Made by a program: the position numbers and the translations under genes. From Casuarius casuarius (lineage: Eukaryota > Chordata > Aves > Casuariiformes > Casuariidae): 64,000 bases of DNA. The notes beneath the pieces were generated by a model that was given only the letters and a program-made list of their open reading frames with translations, was not told where the DNA came from and did no database searches. The stretch spans positions 186,001 through 250,000 of the forward strand of contig PTFA01000038.1 of NCBI GenBank assembly GCA_003342895.1. Reading direction: 5' to 3'. This document shows positions 26,482-40,200 of the stretch, one piece after another. The stretch's first letter is position 1; every line of letters begins with the position of its first letter.

Positions 26482-26580
26482 AGTGCCACAATTGCTTTTT
26501 CATTGCCTCCTGCACGCCACAATATGTCTGCAATAGCCATGGTGAGGCACTTGGTCCTGTGAACTTCTGAAGGCTGAAGA
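26482..26580 (-). CDS. MINDY4: MINDY4 coding exon 10
   Basis: The exon is 99 nt; its first base completes an Arg codon. It reads [20 protein letters not shown] then [12 protein letters not shown], ending with two bases of Leu. The acceptor is ACAGCAG and the donor is GTAAGTAAG. The pattern LQPS..HRT.CL..A.ADI.WRAGG is conserved in MINDY4. A second AG three bases upstream is an alternative acceptor that would add one codon. Confidence 0.94.
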
Positions 26581-29500
26581 CTGCTGTAGTTCCGGAAATG
26601 CAAGAAACAGACAAATACCAAAATGTGTACTGGGAAGCTTAACCACTAGAGAACAAACTGCCTCTATTTCAGTATACACAGATTCATAGCAGGTTTGTAG
26701 CTATAAGAACAAAACTGCTTTCTTGGAGACAATTTAGGTGTTGTAATGCCCAAAAAGGAGGCTCCAGAAAGTTGCTTTAGAAAACTGTCATTAGGTATCT
26801 CTATTTCTTCTATAGCCAAGAGAGACATTCAGGCAGTTCTGAAGGCCAATTCAAAAAACCTGTAAGTTGACCAAGGAACCGCTACAGTTACTAACAACAT
26901 ACACTAGATATAAAGGTGTATTTGAATTCCAGATTTTTTCTGAGCCTTAAGCATTTGAATCAGAGATGCCATTGGAGTATTCACTGTGGAAGCAGTGTGA
27001 AGAGTTCTCAGCACTGGACTGAATGGGCAATAGGAGGATGTGGCTGTGTTCAGCACTGGCTCTGTAGCCTAAAAATCTCTAAACAGGGAGAACTGGCCAA
27101 TGGAATATGGGCTTTTTGGATTCCTTCCCTGGTGTGAGCCACCTGAAATCTCATTTTAGGCATCTAAGCAGGTACCTTGAATCTTTTTGAAGGTAATTAC
27201 ATCCAGTGAATGAAGCTATTTCTAGAGAAACTTCCTCTTTAGATTGTGGGGCACAGTGGACAGGTCTCTACTGCAGTCAGAGACAAAACTGCAATATGAG
27301 GGCATTTACCTCAGCCAGCCCAGGTGTTAATAGCAGTGTGGTTGCATTTGGGGGATCCTGATGGGCATATGTGACTCACAGTGATGGCTAGACTGCTATG
27401 AGTACTTAAGCTAGGCACATGAAAGCTTGCTAGCTTACATCTATACATTCTGCATAAATACCACTGTAATATAGGTGAATCTAAGAGATTACATACAGAA
27501 TTGATGCTTGTAGAAGATTAATGCTAAAGATGGTGCCTGATTTACAAAGAAAGATTGAAACAAAATTATATATAGAACTGGGTGAATTAAGAACCTGACT
27601 GGAAAAAGTGGAATCATGGCAACAGTGCAAGGCATGAAGCAGAAGCATTATTTAGCATAAAAAAAATGATTATAACAAGAACGATCAGCTAAGTCAAGAG
27701 AGAACCAAATGAGGCATGGTCAACAATAGGAACTGATCACATATAGATGTACAATCCTATATTGAAAATTAATCTTCTAAAAGAAATAGTAGATGGTCTT
27801 TCAGAACATATATTTATGACTAGTTGGAAAAAAATGTAAGTAAAAAAAAGTAAATGTACTTTAGGGAACAGTATTGTATTGGCAAATAATGGACAGAATA
27901 AGCAAATAGATCCTTAAATCTGTAATAAAATTGCTTTAATATTCTGTAATAGGATTGCTTTATATATTTATATACTTATATATGATTTTTAGTTTATAAA
28001 GGCCTTTATATTTAATTTCTTTCCTAAGCTTTAATTTCTTAACTGTCATCATCTTAAAATCTATACCATAATGTTCTTACTCTATTAACAAACTTTGTCT
28101 AAAATACCATCTGCAATAAACACTTTTTTTAATATGGAATGTCCTAAAGTGCTGAGCTAAAACATGGTGGTAACTGATCCAGTATTGGTCTGTGAAACCC
28201 AATTGTTTCTGAAACATTTCACTTAAATCCTTGGTTTGGCACATATACAATGGTGTACTGAAGGCTTACAGTAGTCCATTGATCACAAACACTTAAGCGA
28301 CACTGTCAACATATTTTATACAAATTGTATTTTGGGAAGTCTCCTAATACCTCATGTTATTCTAACTTCTAAAAAGTTAACGGAAAAATAAAGGACTACA
28401 AGGTCAAAAGCCAAATGGGGGAGAACAGGCAGATCTGGGAATAAAACCAAGCATTCACGAGCCTTCGTGTATTGCCTGAAGAATTGGAGAACAGACCCTT
28501 CCCCCTGGGAATGCAGGACTGGAATCTTTCTCTAGTGGCTTCAAGAATGGCACTCTTTGAAATTCAGATATTATCAGTTCTAGAATGCTACCAGGATGGG
28601 AGATGAAGCCAAAACCTGTTTCCAGCATTTGAGTAAAAGATGTAATAATTCAAAAGACTAAACAAGAAACATCAAACATCAAAAAAAATAAGCAGCCTTT
28701 CAAGTGCAATGTCTGTCTTGAATATAATGTTCAATTAGAGAGTGTTTCCCTCTGAAGGATGTGAGATATGGGAACTAATAGGTGAGAGTTTCAATTAGAA
28801 AGAATATAATCACAATGGTCTCTTATCTTAGCTGTGTTTTAATACAGACACTCAGGAATTCGTGTGAAGCACAGGAACTAATTTATGTGTGTGAGAGAGG
28901 TAGCAGAGTAAGAAAGAGACATACTAATTATTTCTTGAAGCTTGAAGAAGTCTGAAGTTAAATGCTTAATAAGAAGTGGCTGGTACTTTGAAAATTCACA
29001 TAGAGTAGAAAGTAGAAAGTGCTCATTTCAAGCACTGAGACTCCTCTTTCTTTCTGCCTGAGTAAGAGTTTCTGCTCATGGCAGATACATCATAAGAAAA
29101 GTATGTTTATCCCACGAATAAACCAGGCCATCTTGCTATTCCTTTGCAGGAGCCTGAAGGCTTTTAGTACTTCTGTGCATAAAGACCTGTTAATCTGAAA
29201 TTCCTTGGAGACTTTCTGCATACCTCAGCAGCCCTTTTCATATACAAAATATGTAAAAGTAAAATCCTTTAAAACAATGTGGATAACAGGAGTTAAAAAA
29301 AAAAAGGAGAGGTAAATATTGCCAAGTAAACAGCATAGGCTGTAGCTAGTTTAATGTGGAACATTTATAGCTTAAACAATCTGGCCTCAGTTAACCCACT
29401 TACTTGGGTTCCTCATAATTTTACATTTACTGTCACTGCATATGTGGAAAGAGCAAAAGGCTAGCATTTTTATCAAGGAGGACCTGAGACTCAAGGGGAC

Positions 29501-31255
29501 CAAGGAACAGATAATCAAAGCCTGTCCTCCAAGCTGAAATAAATTCCTGGTTCTCACAATCAAAAATAATTCTTTGGTAATTTCTGCGGAGATTCTTGGT
29601 AATAAAATCTAAATGTGTTATTTTTCCTCCGTAGAGGTTTATGAGCTCTTTTTTGTGGACAAGAGCCAGACTCTGCCTTGAAAAATCTACTGTCATTATA
29701 GTCTGAATTACAATAATAATTTACATTTCTGAAAGAACTGAATGGAAGAAGAAAGAACTAAACTATGTAACATTGTGGAATTAACATGATATTACACTCT
29801 AAACATGTATTATACCACTGAACCCATCTCTTTACCAGTCCAGACTATTTATCTTTAAATTGCTTCAAGGAACAGAAAATTCTCAATTGATGAATTCATA
29901 GCAGCTACTTCAATTGAACCCTTATCTTGAGGTCCACAAGCAATCAGTGCCATTAATAAGCAACAACGGTAGTAATAATAGTAAAACTTTCAGTATTTTA
30001 CTTAGATTGTAAGCATGGTTTACAATGTCTCTACTGGTTTACGGGGCATCTAATTTCAGGACTGCTTACCCTCTAGTACACCTGGACCTGGCCGCCTGTA
30101 CGGACTCACTAGGGCCTGGTAATCCTTTGATTAATTGTCACCTCCCATCCTGTATTTTGATGCGTGCTGAAGACAGACAACGGTGCTCTGCAGGTGCCTT
30201 TTTCTTTCCAATCTTTATAAGAACAGCCTGAGCAATTAATTTGCTTTAGATGCCAGTCAGCCAAAGCTGAGGAAAACCCGACAGAAACCTTGCCACTATC
30301 ACAAACACTTTCAAGCCAGAAAGTGGACACTTAAGGTTAAATTTTATTTATACAAGAAGGTCCTTTTACCTTGTAAGGTCGCTTTATGCAGTCTGAGTGA
30401 AATCTCGGCCTGAAAGCTTTCCCTCTGACTACAGCAAGGTCAGTGTATTACCCACACAGAACAGGGGAGGTGGCAGTGTAAACAAAAATGCCAGTAAAAT
30501 ATTGTTGTCCTCATTGAACAAACTGCTTCTATAAAATGTAGGAAAGCTCTGGGAGATGGTTCTTTTGCAATGGGCTTGATTTATTTTTAAAAACAAAAGG
30601 TGAATATAGCAGGCCTGGTAATAAAGTACATCCTTTTACACATTGTTTTCCAGCGTTTCGTTGAATAAGCTCTGTTCCTTGAGCAAAGTGACAAGTACAT
30701 TAATATTATCCAAATACCAGTCCAAGCAATTTTCTTTGATGCTATCAATATTTAACAACATTTCTATAAAGTACATAGAAAACACATACAGAGAATTTAA
30801 ATTCTATTGCGGAGTTTTGCTGTGAAAGCAAAAATACCAGCAAGGAAAAAATATATAGTCATAATTTTAACACCCTCACTGAGATTCTCTCTTAGTGTCG
30901 AAAACTGCATGAATTTCATGGTCTTTCAAACCTTGATTACATTTTCTTTGAAACTATTTCTCTTTGGGATCTCAAGGTTAAATAATTTTCATTGGCCGTA
31001 AATCAAGCTCTTTGATTTTTAGAGGTTCTTGGTTAATCACAAGTGAGTAATTATACAAATGAAAAGCCAACTTTTAAATTTCTACAGTTAAAAGGGAAGC
31101 AAATACAAATAAATCATACACTACTTTCTTTCTCCCTCAGAAAAAACGAAAGGTTCAATTGCTTCAGACTCAGAAAGGTTCCTTGCTGGCGGCAGAAGAT
31201 AATTTTTTCTTCCCTTCAGTATGGAAAATATTCCTGATGTCAACTGCTGACTTAC
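26581..31255 (-). other. MINDY4 intron 9
   Basis: This is 4.7 kb of intron without a recognised gene or repeat. The short frames at 29433-29696 (minus) and 30025-30231 (plus) have no family motif and no splice support. Confidence 0.65.
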
Positions 31256-31344
31256 CGAGTGTCTTTATTCCTGTTACTGTCTCCAAAGATAAGCTGCTGT
31301 AGGACACAAGCTTGAACTGCTGCCAGTACTCCACATGGGCCACC
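31256..31344 (-). CDS. MINDY4: MINDY4 coding exon 9 (active-site cysteine)
   Basis: The exon is 89 nt (29 codons plus 2 nt), with acceptor CCTCAG and donor GTAAGT. It reads GGPCGVLAAVQACVLQQLIF then GDSNRNKDT. The GGPCGVLAAVQ motif is the nucleophile signature of the FAM188/MINDY family; the Cys codon TGT is at 31333-31335 (residue 471 in this model). The helix after it is nearly identical to mammals. Several overlapping frames on both strands are shadows of this exon and its flanks. Confidence 0.97.
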
Positions 31345-34300
31345 CTGAGGGGAATAATAGGAGACTCCATGAGAAAAACAACTTCCACTGTTTGATGCTG
31401 GTGAGAACTTTTTTGCAATCCATGTGTTTCCATTCAAGCGTAAGCCATTCTTTCATCTCTCTTTTTCCATCCATGACTTTGCAGTGCTCTCTGCTTTTTC
31501 AAGTCACTGAAAATCAGTGTTACTAACGGGTATTGTATTTCCCATCTATTCTTCCTGAAAATGCCTAGAACACACCATAATGGTATCTATAATGTCAAAA
31601 GAGGGTTTTTTTAAATCTGTTCTGTTATCATGCAAACAAAGAAATGAAAGATCTCCTGATCCCTGTTAAATTCTAGAGAAAAATCAAATCTAAGTGTTTT
31701 CCAGAGGGTAAAATTAAGCCTTGCCCATTCATTTCCTCTGAGCACTATGCCGCCCCTCAAATTCCCAATTACATCACTAAACACAGATTTGTGTTTACAT
31801 ATAGCCCTCTGCACCAAGGACCTATCTCACTGGGACAGAGAAAGAAAATGGAGGAAGATTGGAGCTTTCAACTTACTAATGCTGAAACATAAAAATACCA
31901 ACAAATACCATATTAACATTAAACCTTGTGAACAACAGATTAGTGGCCATTTGGAAAGGCTGTGGGATAGGGTAGCGATCTGTTTTCTTCTCCTTGCTTA
32001 TTCCCTGCTATCCAGCCTATGTGATTCCACTGCATGACCAAAACCTGTTCCTATGGGTAAAGTCCATGGCTGAGACATGCACAAGTTGACTCAAGAAGGA
32101 AATGGTATGTCCTCTCCTTGTCTAAAAAACCTCATCCAGTGCAATTCTCTTTCCCTTGTCATTCACCCAGACCCTTCATATCATATCTTTTACTCCAGCA
32201 GTTTGCTGAGGAGACAGAGAAAAGCCATCATTTTTCTGGAACACCTTCACATGGATATACCAAGCTCTGAAGGATACAAGACTAATCGCATAGATATCAC
32301 GACAGCACTCACACTTATCACACTGGTAGCACTGGGTATCACTGCAACATAACTGAGGAGTCAGCACACCAAATGTAGTGTTTCCCACAGATGCTGTCCT
32401 GTGTGTCTGTCAGCACATAGCTACCATTCTCAGACATGGGTTCATCCTTAAGAAGTCTGTTATTTAAACACGGCTCCACACCAAACCAATGTCCCATACA
32501 TGCTGATGTACCAGTGCTTGCTTTGTCTATGAAGATAAGGTAAGAAAAATAATGAAATAAAAAAAAGTATGGACCACCATGCAGTTTCCTGGAGAATTAG
32601 TGCTCTGATTCTAGCCATGCCAAAGTCTGTGCTACTGTCACTATCCATAATATGAGATTAATCCAGGATCGCACTGCTGTCATATGCTACAGTCACACCC
32701 TCGATTTCCTGTGAAGATCATAACCAGGGTGCATGATGAATCAGTTTAGCATTTGTCAAACTCCTTTCAAAACCTTAGAAGAGGATGAAAAGTGCAGCCA
32801 GCATTGCTATTCTCATCGAGTGATCAGTTTAACTCTCAGGTCGTTCTAAGTATAGCACCAAGCTCAATGGGATAGAATGGAATGGAGTATGCATAGCATG
32901 CAACCTAGAAAACAAAGGTCTTGTAATCAAAAAACAGCTTACATATTGATACTTTCTATTTTCTCATTTATATTACACACATATTACTTCTCTGTAATCA
33001 CTTATATAACAAATGACTGCATCTTCTGAAATACATTAAGGAAAACAGCAAGACTTATTTCAGTCCACCTGGTAAAGTTCCCCAGTCAGAAAAAAATTGG
33101 AACTATTGTAAATAGCTTCTTACAGGACCACAAAAACTTAATGCAGAGAGGGAAGAACAGCTGAAATTAAGTTAGGAAGTGAGGAACAATATATTAACTA
33201 TTTGAAATAAACACATCTAACCAGAACACTCTGTTTTATCACTTCTTTTGTGGAATCTACCATAGGGAATTCAATGGCCAGTGAGTCTCTAGAACTGAAC
33301 AGATATCTTTTCCCTGCTGAGGGGTCTGGAAGCACCAAAGCAACATTTACTGTGGACCAGTGAACAGTCACATCAATGCCATGCTTCTTTCAGGAGTTTA
33401 AATTACCATTTAATATCTTTTCTCTAGGTTCTATTTAAATATAACCATACTCTCAGCTTTCTTCTAAGACCATCAGCCTAATGAAACATTTAACTAAATA
33501 CACTAAATTAAATATTTAATGACATGTTTACTAGCCCCTGACCTTGCCCCAAAGCTCCTCTTCCCCTCACATCTGTATATCATATCATGGTGTATTTCTC
33601 TCAGGCCAGATACAGATTTTCTGTGTCTGTTCAGGAGCTTGATGAATGTTTCATAATGAGGAATCTACCCTTTCTGCAGTCTCCTCTTTATTAAAGTCCT
33701 CAGCTCCTCCTCTTAACACAAGAGATGGGTGTCACAGCAGCATGTCACAAGGTAGGGAGCAGCAAAAGCGTTACACTGTAGCTGAGAGGATTCATTTTCC
33801 CATGGGACCTGTTTGCCTGTGGAGGACACATCCCGTTCCCTGTGCACAGACTATGGGCACAGGGAACTGTCTGAGTCCATTCTTCAGACTCGGCCTGCTG
33901 AGAAATGAGGCTGACCAGCTGCATCTGGCATATGGAGCAGAAGAGTAGGACAGAGTTGGAAACACTGCAGTGTCACTCTGTAAGATTCAGGTGCCCTGGC
34001 AGGGGGGATAAGATAGACATCCAATGAGTGAACCTCACACTGAACGCCCAAGACCATAGAGATTTTCATTAGCACCTAAAGTTGCTTATGGGTTGCTTTC
34101 AACCCAAAACTGCTTACATGCTGTCCAGGCTGACCCAAGTCATTGCATGGGGGTTTTACCAGCTCTGGTTGCCAGACGAAACTGTTTGGGACTTTAGAAA
34201 TGTGGTTGTGCTGGCTTGGAAACTGTGAAACCTTGTTTTAGAGAGGATCTGGAATTTTGTGGCTGCAGCCCAGAATTAAAGAGACGAGGCTGCAAAGAGG

Positions 34301-34820
34301 TGGTCTCACCTGTATAGCAGTCCCAGTGATACTGCTGGGGCATTTCTTCCCTTTTATCTTAAGAGCAAGCCTCATCACATGATTCCCCAATGCACAGGAC
34401 TGGCAAGAATCTCCTTGAGCATTTCCCTACTACTGCAGGCAATTCTTGTTAAGCTCCCCCATTTTGAGACTGTTCAAGCTCCCTCTTAAACTTTGCCCCC
34501 ACTATTCCTTCTTCTCTTAATCTCCACTCTGACTTTACCTGGTTTATGCCCTTTCAGCTTAAGTGGCGTGTCTTCCTCCCCACAAATCACCCCACACATA
34601 CCGTATATGCACACTCTTTGTAGCTGGTTTAAGCTTCCCTCAGAAATATTCCATCCATCTCAAGTCTTTTAATAAGACTTGGCAAGGTAACCAGTGATAC
34701 TAAAGAAAGAGAAGACTCTTTTAAAGACTTTTTTTCACTGCTGAAATACACAGCTTCTGTAAACTCAGTGTAAAAAGCAACGATCACTTTTTTTTTTGTT
34801 AAGGAAGTAATTTACAGTAC
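31345..34820 (-). other. MINDY4 intron 8
   Basis: This is 3.5 kb of intron between the Gln-bearing and Cys-bearing exons. Frames of 60-100 codons on both strands lack recognisable motifs. No repeat was recognised with confidence. Confidence 0.65.
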
Positions 34821-34937
34821 CTTTTTTTGCACGATGCCGTATTTTAACTGAGGTATGTTATTAAATGTAAAACTCTGTATTTTCCATTCTTCGCTGAAGC
34901 AACAAAGACTAGAGCCAAATAAAAGATTTTTTATCTC
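34821..34937 (-). CDS. MINDY4: MINDY4 coding exon 8 (carries catalytic Gln)
   Basis: The exon has 39 codons, phase 0 to 0, with acceptor GTTTAG and donor GTACTG. It reads [20 protein letters not shown] then [19 protein letters not shown]. The LLFGSS..CFxEEWK block is highly conserved. Gln465 (codon at 34827-34829), six residues before the active-site Cys, is the oxyanion-hole Gln by analogy with MINDY1. The next residue is Lys, where the mammalian protein as I recall it has Asn; see findings. The exon ends in a run of seven A (minus strand) directly before the donor. Confidence 0.94.
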
Positions 34938-36605
34938 CTAAACAAAAAAGAAAGAAAGAAGTTCTCATTTGAAAAACATATCCAAAAGACAGGTATATTT
35001 TCTTGTAGTAGTTTGTAGAAAAGAAAGGAGGATTGTGGCAAGGTAATGACTAACTCGCTATGACCACCCTTTTAATTTCTGTTTTATATATACTGTAAAT
35101 AGTAGCACTCAGATGAAAAGGAGTAATATTTTCCTTTTCCTGCAATATTCCTTCAGCTCATATTGCTATGTGTTGCTCGGCATTAGAAAACTGTTTATGC
35201 AGATTGTCTGGGGCAGGGTTTCCCCTGAAAGGCTTACAGAATACTGCCTTAAATTTAACAGCCAGAAGAGCAACACCTACTAATGGTTACATTAGTGAGA
35301 AAAAGACCCCGATGGGCACAGTACATAGAAAACGCAATCTGTTTTGCTATTTGTCTGACGACATGTCAGCACACGCCAAATTGAGATGTTGATCCTGAAT
35401 ATACACGTCATTGCTATTCAAGAATAGCTAAACTGAAGAAATTGCATTTATATTATTGTAAAGCTGAGTAAGAACAGATCCCTCACTGTTTGGATAGTTA
35501 CTCAGATTTCTTTGGTCTAGAAATGAGATTGGAAGATACCCTCATGATCTTTATCTGCCTTTTTTCCCCTCTCTCTGAATGGGAAGGAAAATATTAAATG
35601 TATTTAACGGTTCTATATGGTATATAATTACTTCCATCTCTGCTCAAAATAAGGAAGACGAGGAAGGGAGAAACAGTGATGGGGAAATAAAATATTGTTC
35701 TGAACAACTGTCAAAAGACGGTTAAACAAGCACTTGTGATTCAGTTAGAAAGAAAGGTAAAGGTGCAATGTGGCTTTTCATCTCTCTAGATGTCTTTTTT
35801 ATGAGCAGCAGTAATCCAGCAGTATTAATGAACAAATACATATTCTTCTCACTCAGACAGATCCACAGTACACTGACAGCCCAATTCAGCCTGAACAGAA
35901 ATCACAGTGTGAAAATATTTCCACTAATTTCAGCAAACGCTGAACTCCCTGAGTGGAGTGAAGAAAATAAGAAGTCATCTCTTTGTGCCATTTTTTGTCC
36001 TAATCATATCCTACAAAATATTCGGAATATTTAGTACTGGGAATTAAAGGACCTTGCAATTTAAAACAAGAAAAAAAAAGGTTTTGTGATATTAAAGCTT
36101 ACAATACTGCAAAGATAAATGTTGTTATTTCTGCTGGTTGCCTGACATGAAGGTGAAGAAATATGAATTGACAATGGTTACAATTGCAAGTCTTATGGGA
36201 AGAGCTAATAATAGGTTCCCCCCTTCCTCCTTGTCAACTTGAACCAATTCTGGTTTTGAAACCAACGTTAAAAACCTCAAAAAAGACAAAGATGCAAAAC
36301 TGACCAGAGGCAATAATAAAATAATATAAAACTTCATTAGTTACAGCTATTATCTATGCTTCAAGTGGGCTGATGCATTCTGGCATGCTTTTCTGTCATT
36401 TCTCAGAATTTTGGACAGGCATCCCTACATCACTTTTTCATCTGAATACCAAATAAGGAATATACCCAGGAACGAATACAGCACACGTTAAGTCACACAC
36501 AAGCACACCCCCACACAAAGAGAACAATTCATTGCAGCTTTGGCTAACTTAGTAGAAATAACATTTTCATACATTTTTTCTGTTTACCGTCACTGTTAGT
36601 CTTAC
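34938..36605 (-). other. MINDY4 intron 7
   Basis: Ordinary AT-rich intron; nothing was recognised. Confidence 0.7.
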
Positions 36606-36715
36606 TTTTGCAAGTGAAATATCAATTGCCTTCGATGCTACTTGAAATGTATACAATGTTGAAAGGTCCGGGATCTTACTAACTTCTGCAGTTGTTGCTT
36701 CATCCTCAATATCAA
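36606..36715 (-). CDS. MINDY4: MINDY4 coding exon 7 (entry to catalytic domain)
   Basis: The exon is 110 nt with acceptor TTTCAG and donor GTAAGA after AAA. It reads VDIEDEATTAEVSKIPDLST then LYTFQVASKAIDISLAK. The stretch V.DED and the end AS.[KA]PID[LI]S[LV]AK is the conserved entry to the MINDY4 catalytic domain. It joins in phase 0 to EIKNLLFG of exon 8. The flanking intron 6 is only 344 nt. Confidence 0.92.
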
Positions 36716-37059
36716 CTGAAAGAAAACAAATTCTATATAACGTATTGGATAAAGAAATTTTGCCTCTGCATCCCCCAAGCAGGCTCAGTGCAAGGGGTTT
36801 ATCAAAATGATAATTAACACTTTCTTATCCTCAGTCTTCAGAAAAGAGAAAACATAGTTTTAGACAGAAAAGAAAGATGAGCCGCTCTCTGTTTCATTAC
36901 TTCTTAGTAATTTCTTTCCACAGTGTTACTCAAGAAGTTAACAGCTAATGCAATTATTCTGAATCAACTAAGAGTTACAAAAGAAGTGACTCATACATAT
37001 TTGCAGCTACTATGAAGAACATGATGGCAAAAGCAAAACTGAAGCTTGATATAACTTAC

Positions 37060-37118
37060 CTAGTTCTAAAACATCTTTCATCGGCTCTTCTTTATTGCAG
37101 GTGGATGCTGGAGTCTTC
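37060..37118 (-). CDS. MINDY4: MINDY4 coding exon 6 (short linker exon)
   Basis: The exon is 59 nt with acceptor AATGTAG and donor GTAAGT. Its first base completes an Arg codon begun in exon 5; it then reads KTPASTCNKEEPMKDVLEL, with a last base that forms Val with exon 7. Placement just upstream of the VDIEDE segment and continuous phase support it. Local similarity to mammals is weak, so it is the least certain of the fifteen exons. One or more further linker exons of length divisible by three could lie in the 16-kb intron before it. Confidence 0.75.
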
Positions 37119-37218
37119 CTACATTAAAATTAAATGAAGAATGAATGACCAAATGACTTTTAATGAGAAAAGCTGTTTGAATAAACAAGAATAACTGAGG
37201 TATACCCACGCAAAGATA

Positions 37219-37290
37219 TATACATATTATATATTATATTATATATTACACATATGGAAAGAGAGAGAGATAGTGAGAGGGACAGATAGA
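37219..37290. repeat. compound (TA)n / (GA)n / GATA microsatellite
   Basis: An alternating ATATTATATATTATATTATA-type stretch is followed by GGAAAGAGAGAGAGATAG and GACAGATAGATAAA. This is simple sequence in intron 5, about 100 bases upstream (minus strand) of exon 6. Confidence 0.9.
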
Positions 37291-39889
37291 TAAAACATAT
37301 GCAATGACTTTTACCTTTAGTTTTTAAAATGTTCTGTACAAAGGAGCAATCTCACTGAGATTTTGTATACAGAAATAAATGGTGTCGGAGTGAAATTTAT
37401 TTCAGTGGAATAAAGCTGAACTTCACAGTTCATGAGGAAAAGCAACCAGCACAGAGCAACACATTGCAATTGATTTGGGATTTCAGTCCTATTTCAACAC
37501 CAGTTTTATTTCATTTGTGTGATTTCAGGATAGGTCAGATCCTGCCAGCTCATACACACTGACAGATTCTATACTGTCCTGAATTTCAAGTGAACATATT
37601 CATGTACATATGACTGCCTCTGAGTTCAAAGGATTGGGACATAAAATGAAATTTATATCCCTTGTGGGACCAGGATGATCCTTTATGGGGACCAGGATGA
37701 GGTTCAAGGCAGTCATTGAACTACTTTATAAACATCCAAGCAATATAAGTGGGAATAGGTGTCAGACTGGCTTCCTGTACCAGGGTAATTTTTGTATCAA
37801 CTAATAGGTAGCTGTTGTTTCTGTGTGTGTGATTTAATTTTATATTAATAAAATGGCAAGTTACAAATTCTAGTTACAAATACAAACAACTACTAAAAAG
37901 GACGAAATATTTAAACTTGGCTGTGAAGCCAAAACCTAAACATAAAGTTAGACTTTTTTTAATATGGTTTTGCTCTTCCTGTTGAATTTGTACCAAAATG
38001 AATTCAGAACCAAGGAAAAGTTTCAAATGACTGCTGTAAAAAATGTTCTTTTTTTTTAAAAGAGCAATACTGCATTATTGGCTATTGCTTGGGAAAAGAT
38101 ATTGCACTGATTGTCCCTTCAAAAATAGTACGGAATAATTTCCTCAGCAACATTCTTTGTATGTGTGATATTATTTTAGCAACAATTGCTGTCATATCAC
38201 ATACTTTCCATTAACTTAATTTCCTCTTTCAGTGTGTGAAAGATGAATAAAAACAGAACTCACACATATCATACTCAAACTTTTCCAGTTTAAAAGCATT
38301 TTGGCACCTTTCTCACTGACAGTCTTTGATACTATAAAGAAAAAAAACACTTCTGGTTTTCTCTATTAAAAAGTTAGAGAACTTATGCAACGAAATACAA
38401 ATGGCCACAATTCAGATATGACAGAATGGGAAAGAATCATCCATGTTACTAGGGACTCAAAGTAAATATACATAAGATGCTCAGCAGATTAGTTGAAATA
38501 AGAAGACTGAGAACAAATTTGTACAGTGGCATAATAAGCACTGAATTCTTGCTGAACATAAGATAACAGTGCCTTTTATTATGATATATATTTTAATATA
38601 GTTGACTGTGGCACATTTTAAAATATAATCAGACCTCCCCCTGCTTTTTGCTAATACTAGATTTCAGCTGAGATTTCTTTTTTGCTCACTACTTGCTAGT
38701 ATTTTCACCTCTCCTGCTTTCAGTGACACTACATTTGCCCATAAACTGTACTTCAGCCAAGTGCTGATGTCACTGAACTACAGTTAGACACAACCATAAT
38801 CTACATTTTTGTTTTGTCTGAGATTGCAAACTATTGTCTCTTGTTTCCTAGAGAATAATGTGTTTCCTCCCAGGTCAACCCGTTTGGATCCAGTATTACA
38901 AAAACAAAGCTCTTAACACTTAGAGCACAACACCACAGGCCACAGCTAAATTAACCAGGGGCCGCGGAAGGCACAGCATCTAGCACTGACTTGCAGTAAT
39001 CCTCGGCGTTTTTTGTAACCATGTTACCCGGCACAGATCTGACCCATGCCGACAAGTATTTTTCCAAGCAATGCTGAAGCATGGTTCACAGAATAGCATC
39101 CTACCACTCTCATTAGGCAGTACGGACCAGACTGCACCAGGTCTGGCTCCCTCCAAGGTCCCCTTAGGTAGCGTGTCCTCTTAGTTTCATACCACAAAGC
39201 CACCCTCCAAGAGGATGCATCACATACTTCACGTTACTTCAGATCCTGAATTACCCCTCTCCTCCAGTCCTTCCCCCCACCCCAATCCCCGTCGCAAACA
39301 GAAAATAAAATTATGCTTTATGGCAACAATAGGGGACCTCTTAGAAGAGATCTAAAGCCAAATACTGGGTGATATAGGAGCAGGGTTCCTAATATAACAC
39401 TGTTATCTTCAAGGAAGCGTGTGCATCACTAGAAAAGCTACTCATTCTCATTTATTTTTCACTACATAGAAAGTCCAAGATTCAACTGTGAATTTAGCAA
39501 ATACGGACATGTGTGTTGCAGAGAAGTGCTAAATGCTGGCTCCAGCAACCGCAAAGACAGGATCTACCTTTTAGAGTTCTTGCTTCTGTTACACCTCCTT
39601 GCATTCACATGCCCCTCATCTCTCTCCTTCATTTTTATGGCCTCCATTAATGTACTGTCTGAGCTGCTCGCCAACACTGAACAGAGCCACACAGTGAGAC
39701 CAAAAGGCCTAGGTTCCCCATCTCATACACGGAAGCCCTTCATGAAGAGGCTATTTTCAAATCACCTTCTGAAGGAACTCAGCCTAGATATTGCAATAAT
39801 TATCATGTTCAAGTTCAAAAGAGCCATAAGCAACTCATATACCTTTCTCCAGCCTTAAACCTTGGCACCTCTGGCAGTTAATAAAGAGA

Positions 39890-40200
39890 TGTCATGTCAT
39901 ACCTGTTAGGTAGTTGGCATATAGCTCTGAGTGACTTGCTCAGCATCATACAGCATTTGGGACTCAGTCTGCAGATTAAGACCCCCAAATTTAGTTGCCT
40001 ACATATGAGTTAGGTGTCAAAGCTCCCATGATAATTGATGGAGACCTAGTCAGTAGCAGCAGGGTTTTCAAGAGCCTAGGAAGCCCTTCGGCCAGCTAAG
40101 TGTAGGTGTTTACTTCTGGGAACTTAGACATTAGGCTTACATGCCTATACCTACATGTGTATACCTACATTTGGGAGTCATACGCTGAGCTAAAACCAAC
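39890..40200. repeat. decayed interspersed repeat (SINE-like, unnamed)
   Basis: GAGTGACTTGCTCAGCATCA then TACAGCATTTGGG resembles the 'agtgacttgcccaaggtcacacagc' core of tRNA-derived CORE-SINEs. It is followed by TTAGTTGCCTACATATGAGT, TTAGGTGTCAAAG and repeated TGCCTA/CCTACAT words. The family was not identified. Confidence 0.35.
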
